Source: Chamaea fasciata (Eukaryota > Chordata > Aves > Passeriformes > Sylviidae). Taken from it: a stretch of 64,000 bases of DNA. Every line of letters starts with the position of its first letter. Position 1 is the stretch's first letter. The stretch covers positions 10,693,307 to 10,757,306 of the forward strand of contig JARCOQ010000016.1 of assembly GCA_029207755.1 (NCBI GenBank). The letters are read 5' to 3'. The notes beneath the pieces were generated by a model. It was not told the origin of the DNA. It was given only the letters and a program-made list of their open reading frames with translations, and made no database searches. Positions 59,801 to 64,000 of this stretch are shown piece after piece. Made by a program: the position numbers and the translations under genes.

Positions 59801-62800
59801 GCTGCTGCCGCCTCCACAGCCAGGACACCTGGTCTCAGAGCCCTGTGTGCATTCCTGCCCCTCCACAGCCCTGCTGCAGCTGTGCTCTGACTGCTGGCAA
59901 GGAAGAAAGCCACAACTTTGGGTGTAAGGCTTCTGCTGACTCCAGGCCAAGCAGAGGAAGCAACTGGGAATGCAGATGCCTGTGCAGATGGGAGAAAAGC
60001 CACAGCTGCCTGTGCTGAGCCAGGAGCTCTCAGCAGCAGACAAAATCATGATCTTGGGTGAATTCTGGTGGACATTTGGAGACTCACTGCTGCCTCAGGT
60101 CTGTTCTTTTGTGCCCAGGCTGGAGGTGAGAGCAGAACCCGGGGGTGTCAGTGCCAGGAGAGGCAGGCCCCCCACATGTTCCAGCCAGGACCCAGACAGC
60201 TGCAAGCCCCCTGAGCATTTCTCCAGACGGGATGTCTGGAGGAGCAGCAGGTGCAGCTCCACCTTTACCAGAGCTCAGGACACACACTTGGTGTTTGGGG
60301 CTGAGCCTCTGCTCAAATGCATCCCACATTTCTGTGTCATTTCCCCTACAACACTTAACACCTCATCACCAGGTGTCTGCCGGAGCCTTCAGCCATGAAA
60401 TTATGTGGCTCTGCCTTGACCTTGGACTTCCCACAGTGACCATCTCCTGCAGAGCACACACTGCAGCTTGGGGGCATTTCTCTGAATCAGCCAACGAAAA
60501 ACACAGCCTCAAAATGTGGATCTCTGCTAATTCACTGGGATGCCTCCCCTGTTTCCAGAGCAGTCTCAGCACAAGGCCAGGAGCTGGCTTGCTGCAGCAA
60601 GGGCCCTCTCCTGCCCTCAGCACCTCAGGCCACAGGAGATGCTGCAGACAGTCCTGTGCAGGGACTGGGCTCAGGAGGGCTGGCACAAAGCTTCCAGGGC
60701 ACTGTGGGCTGGGAAGCAAGCTGCATCCCACAGGATGCTCCTCTGTGCCAGAAAACTGACAGCCTTTCACCACTCAGGGGGAGAGCCAAGACAGAGCCCT
60801 GAGTCCCCCACCCAGGCAGGGGAGCCTTAAAAGCAATGCTCTGGTTCCCTGGGGAGGACAGAAGCCCCTTGTATTTCCCACCACTCTCAGGTTGCTCCAG
60901 CAATCGAGAGGCATCTGATCTTCCAAGTGTCTGATCGAGTGAGAATGCCAGTGTCATTACCAAGTTAATTAGAAAAACTCAAATGGAGCTTTAAACATTT
61001 TTATAATACATTTGGGTCTTTTTGGCAGGATTATTGCAATCTTTTGGGTTTCCATTTCCCATTAAAGCACTCTCAGTAGTGCACATATAAAAGCCATGTG
61101 ATCTTGGCTCCTTGCTGCTTTTTTTCCTTCCCCCCACCCCCCCTTATTTGGGTGAGATTTATTAAATATTTTAATCAGTTAAATTCTGGCAGCTTAAACA
61201 TTTTCTTTAATAGCCTTGTTAAATGTGGATTAGATTTAAAATCCCTGCCTCTGAACTCTGAAGCAGCAGTATTTATATGCAATGTTAAAAAAATTAAAAG
61301 CTTTACAAAGCAGTAATTACTCCTTTGCTGCAGGAGGAGGAAAGATTGACTTTCTAAGTTATATTTAGGCAAGTTTTCCAGCCTCGCCGTTCCCAGACAA
61401 TACTACACAAGCATCATTTACTCTTCCTGAAGGATTCCCTTCAAGGAATGTCAAGGTGTGGCACGCCTTAGATGCAAAGCCCACAGCACCAGCTTTGGTT
61501 TGGTGACGCCAGAAGAGGCAGCAGTCCCTGCAGGGTCTCTGAGCACCCACACACAGCAGCACTCCCAGGGGAGTGGGTGCCCAGCCCCGGCCAGGAGCAG
61601 CCCCTGAAGAGGGGCCCCTTTACCTCCTCCTTTACCCCTGAGCCCAGCAGCCCCCGGCAGCCCCGGCTGCTCCCATGGGATGCCATGTCCCAGAGCTGCA
61701 GCCCCTGGCCGGGGGCTCCTGAGCCATCATCCCCTTAGTGACAGTTCTCGGGCTTCTGCTGTGCCTGAGCGATGCCTGCCCCGACCGTCCCCACAGCTCC
61801 ACGCTGCGCTGGCGGAGGACAGAGACCTGGTTCACTATTACTCGAAGTCCAGGAAAGCCTTCACGTGCCGTTAAGAAAAGCTATAGCAGAAGGGAAGTTC
61901 CTTGTCCCGTTTTCCCTTCCTTGCCCTCCCTGCCCAGCAGCAATTTCCCCCGGGCTGGGACGGACCCCGCGCCCGCCGGAGCTCCCGGGGCGGGCAGCAC
62001 ACTCTGCTGGGGCACGGACAGCATCCAAGTCTCTCTCACAAACACATGGTGGGCCAGGAAGGGCAGGGAGGGCAAGCAGTGATTTTTTTACAAAACGTGC
62101 CCCTGACACCAGCTCAGGCGTGCAGGAGCAGAGGAGCACCTGAGGAACTGCCCAGGGGCTGCAGCCACTGAACAGGACACGCATGGACACCACAAAAGCA
62201 AAGCCACAGAGGGGGCAGGGTGGGCTGACTACCCCTCACATCTTCTGGAGAAGCTGCCCTGGCTCCCGGGGGTGGGCTCAGGGCAGTGTGTCCCCTGGGA
62301 CAGCAGCAGGGGACTGGACAGGGCAGGGAGAGCCCCATGCACAGCACAAGCTGTGTCTCAGCAGCGAGCCCAAGGCAGCAAGGCTTTTCTGGGACAAGGT
62401 GGGGTTGCTACATCTCCTCTGGGTGGTCTGGAAGGCAGTTGGATGGTCCAAGGGATCCCAGGGGATGCCCAGAGGAAAGGTGCCAGGCTTGTGGGCAGCA
62501 CTCTGAACTCTGGGGAAGCAAAACCCATGTGAGTGAGGGAGAGTTCCCCAAGCAGCACTGGTTGGCCAAGCTTCCCCTCACCTGCATGCTGTGAGAGAGC
62601 ACAGAGGAGCCACAAACAACCTGCCTGGGCAGCACTGAGACCCCTCATCACGGGCTGTGGGAAGGATGAGCTTTGCTGAATATTTCTGAGGAACAGAGGG
62701 TACCTTTGGGAGTCTTATCCAGGTTTTAATGAAGCTTTTTGCCATTGAATGTAAGTCAATTTTCTTGGAGTGATTACCCTATCTCTGGAGGATATTGTAG

Positions 62801-64000
62801 GAATAGGTAAGAACTAGAGAGGGACAGGAATAATATCAAGGACTAGAACAATTCTCAAATAAGGAGAGACAGAAAAACAAGGTAGAAGCAGAATGAATAA
62901 ATAATAAATGGTCTTCAAGAGACAGTCTGGAAGCTCCTCTTATCCCACTCTCATAAAACAGGAAATATGATGTTGAATTAAAAGGTGAAATAAAAGGTAA
63001 ACACTTTCCTCGTGTGAGCTGTAACAAGTGCTCAGGGCTCAGCGTAGTGTGATCCCAGACACTCCCCTGGGAGCTCAGCTCTGGCTCACAAGCTTCCGTC
63101 CTGGGATGCAGAGAAAGAGCCTGGGATGTGCTTTGGTCCAGGTGGCAAACTGGCTCCCTCCTGCAGCAGAGGCATCTCCCTGAGCTGATGAGAAACTCAG
63201 AGCTGGGGTTTTTGGGCTGAGGTCCCTGCAGCTGGATGATGTGTGGGAAGGATTCTCTGCCAATGCTCTTACATGCCAGTGCTACCTTCCCACGCTGGGG
63301 TCCAGCTTCCACCCTCTGGATCTGCAGCTGGTCCTGCAGGGACTGTCATGAAGCCACAGGTAAAACACGGGAGCAAGCAGATTTAAGAAGTGCTAATGCA
63401 GGAAGAGGCCATGAGCAGACTCCTGCCTCAGCCAGCCCTCTGAAGCTGGTTCCTGGGGACGAGACTTCAGGGAGCAGAAACTCCTCTCAGGTCTGCACCA
63501 GAGAATGAAGACTTTCTCCTTTTAAAATTCATAAAACAACCCAGACTGTAAGTTACAAACTGCGGAGCTCCTATTTACATATATCACCGCAAGAAGCACA
63601 GTGCTCGTTATGAATTATTTAGCATGATGAACTCTCACACCAGCCCTGCCTGCTCTGTGGCCTCCTCTCAATTAGGCCTTTGTGGCACAGGGGTCAGTAG
63701 TAACAGGTCACTTAACTGTAAATAAAAGTGACACTGGGAGATCTGCTGGAGTATTTATTTGTACTGCTGTATTACTGTAAAACTGTTTATGGAGATCAGC
63801 TCCTCACATGTTTACTTGTCATGCAAAAAATGTGTTTAGCAACATGCACCTGACCCAGTTTATGCCCAGTGCTGTGGCTGTTCCTGCTGCCCTGGCTGGG
63901 CACTGCTCTGCCCAGGGAGCTGCTCACCCTGCCCAGGCCAGCATAGAACTGCACCCAGGCTCAGGACAGGCACCATGCAGGCGTGGGAGAGCTGCCAGGA
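56878..64000. other. Intergenic sequence, no gene recognised
   Basis: Ordinary unique sequence. AT-rich islands lie at about 57630-57970 (gaattataatgagacttgac), 60960-61370 (tttttataatacatttgggt) and 63500-63860 (tatgaattatttagcatgat), and GC-rich stretches at 57.0-57.6, 58.0-58.3 and 61.5-62.6 kb. A poly(C)-rich run sits at about 61131-61143. No coding exon with a recognisable family, RNA gene or full mobile element was seen. Confidence 0.4.

Overview
The window reads as vertebrate nuclear DNA, almost certainly from a bird. Three or four truncated retroelement pieces carry the avian CR1 LINE 3' end (ATTCTATG-like tail, and on the other strand the usual 'gaatcatggaat...ggttggaa...tccaacc' pattern). 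Interspersed repeats are otherwise sparse, GC-rich minisatellites are plentiful, and there are no operons or dense bacterial-type genes. One protein-coding exon is recognisable. It is the last coding exon of a heparan sulfate glucosamine 3-O-sulfotransferase, best matched to HS3ST4, on the + strand at about 40906-41542. HS3ST4 is a two-coding-exon gene with a very long intron, so positions 1-40905 are best read as the 3' part of intron 1. Positions after 41542 are 3' UTR and then downstream non-coding DNA. All species and gene-family statements come from recalled knowledge of the families; no search was run.

Intron part (1-40905): ordinary unique sequence alternates between GC-rich tracts and AT-rich islands that look like conserved non-coding elements. 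Within it are a roughly 540-bp array of 16-bp units (4280-4818), a 17-bp array (6625-6760), a perfect 42-nt poly(A) (14955-14996), an 11-bp-arm hairpin directly before a (CCGGGG)5 tract (24002-24063), about 31 nearly pure copies of an AAGGG pentamer (33353-33508), and a CpG-rich block (about 35320-35960). That block begins with a 16-bp minisatellite and contains two RFX/X-box-like palindromes 70 bp apart. A perfect CRE octamer lies at 39807-39814, and CR1 fragments lie near 5.7 and 40.2 kb. The exon has a textbook branch point, pyrimidine tract and AG.

Downstream part (41543-64000): a short candidate 3' UTR with AATAAA at 42043 is followed by AT-rich islands, a second CpG-rich block (about 45270-45760) and a CR1 composite (46041-46420). 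Further on are a small CpG-rich patch (51525-51660), a 16-bp array (52641), an 18-bp array (54203) and an exceptionally regular 39-bp array of 11 units (56442-56877). No second protein-coding gene, tRNA, rRNA or CRISPR array was seen. The many open frames outside the exon lack recognisable domains, and the longest are by-products of the tandem repeats, the CR1 elements or CpG-rich DNA.

Functionally, the one gene encodes a Golgi type II membrane enzyme that transfers sulfate from PAPS to the 3-OH of glucosamine in heparan sulfate. The surrounding DNA can be relevant only as regulatory sequence, repeats or unannotated non-coding RNA. No clearly new biological system is demonstrated. The best leads are the paired RFX sites in the intronic CpG block, the hairpin plus G4C2 repeat, the AAGGG tract, and the downstream CpG block.
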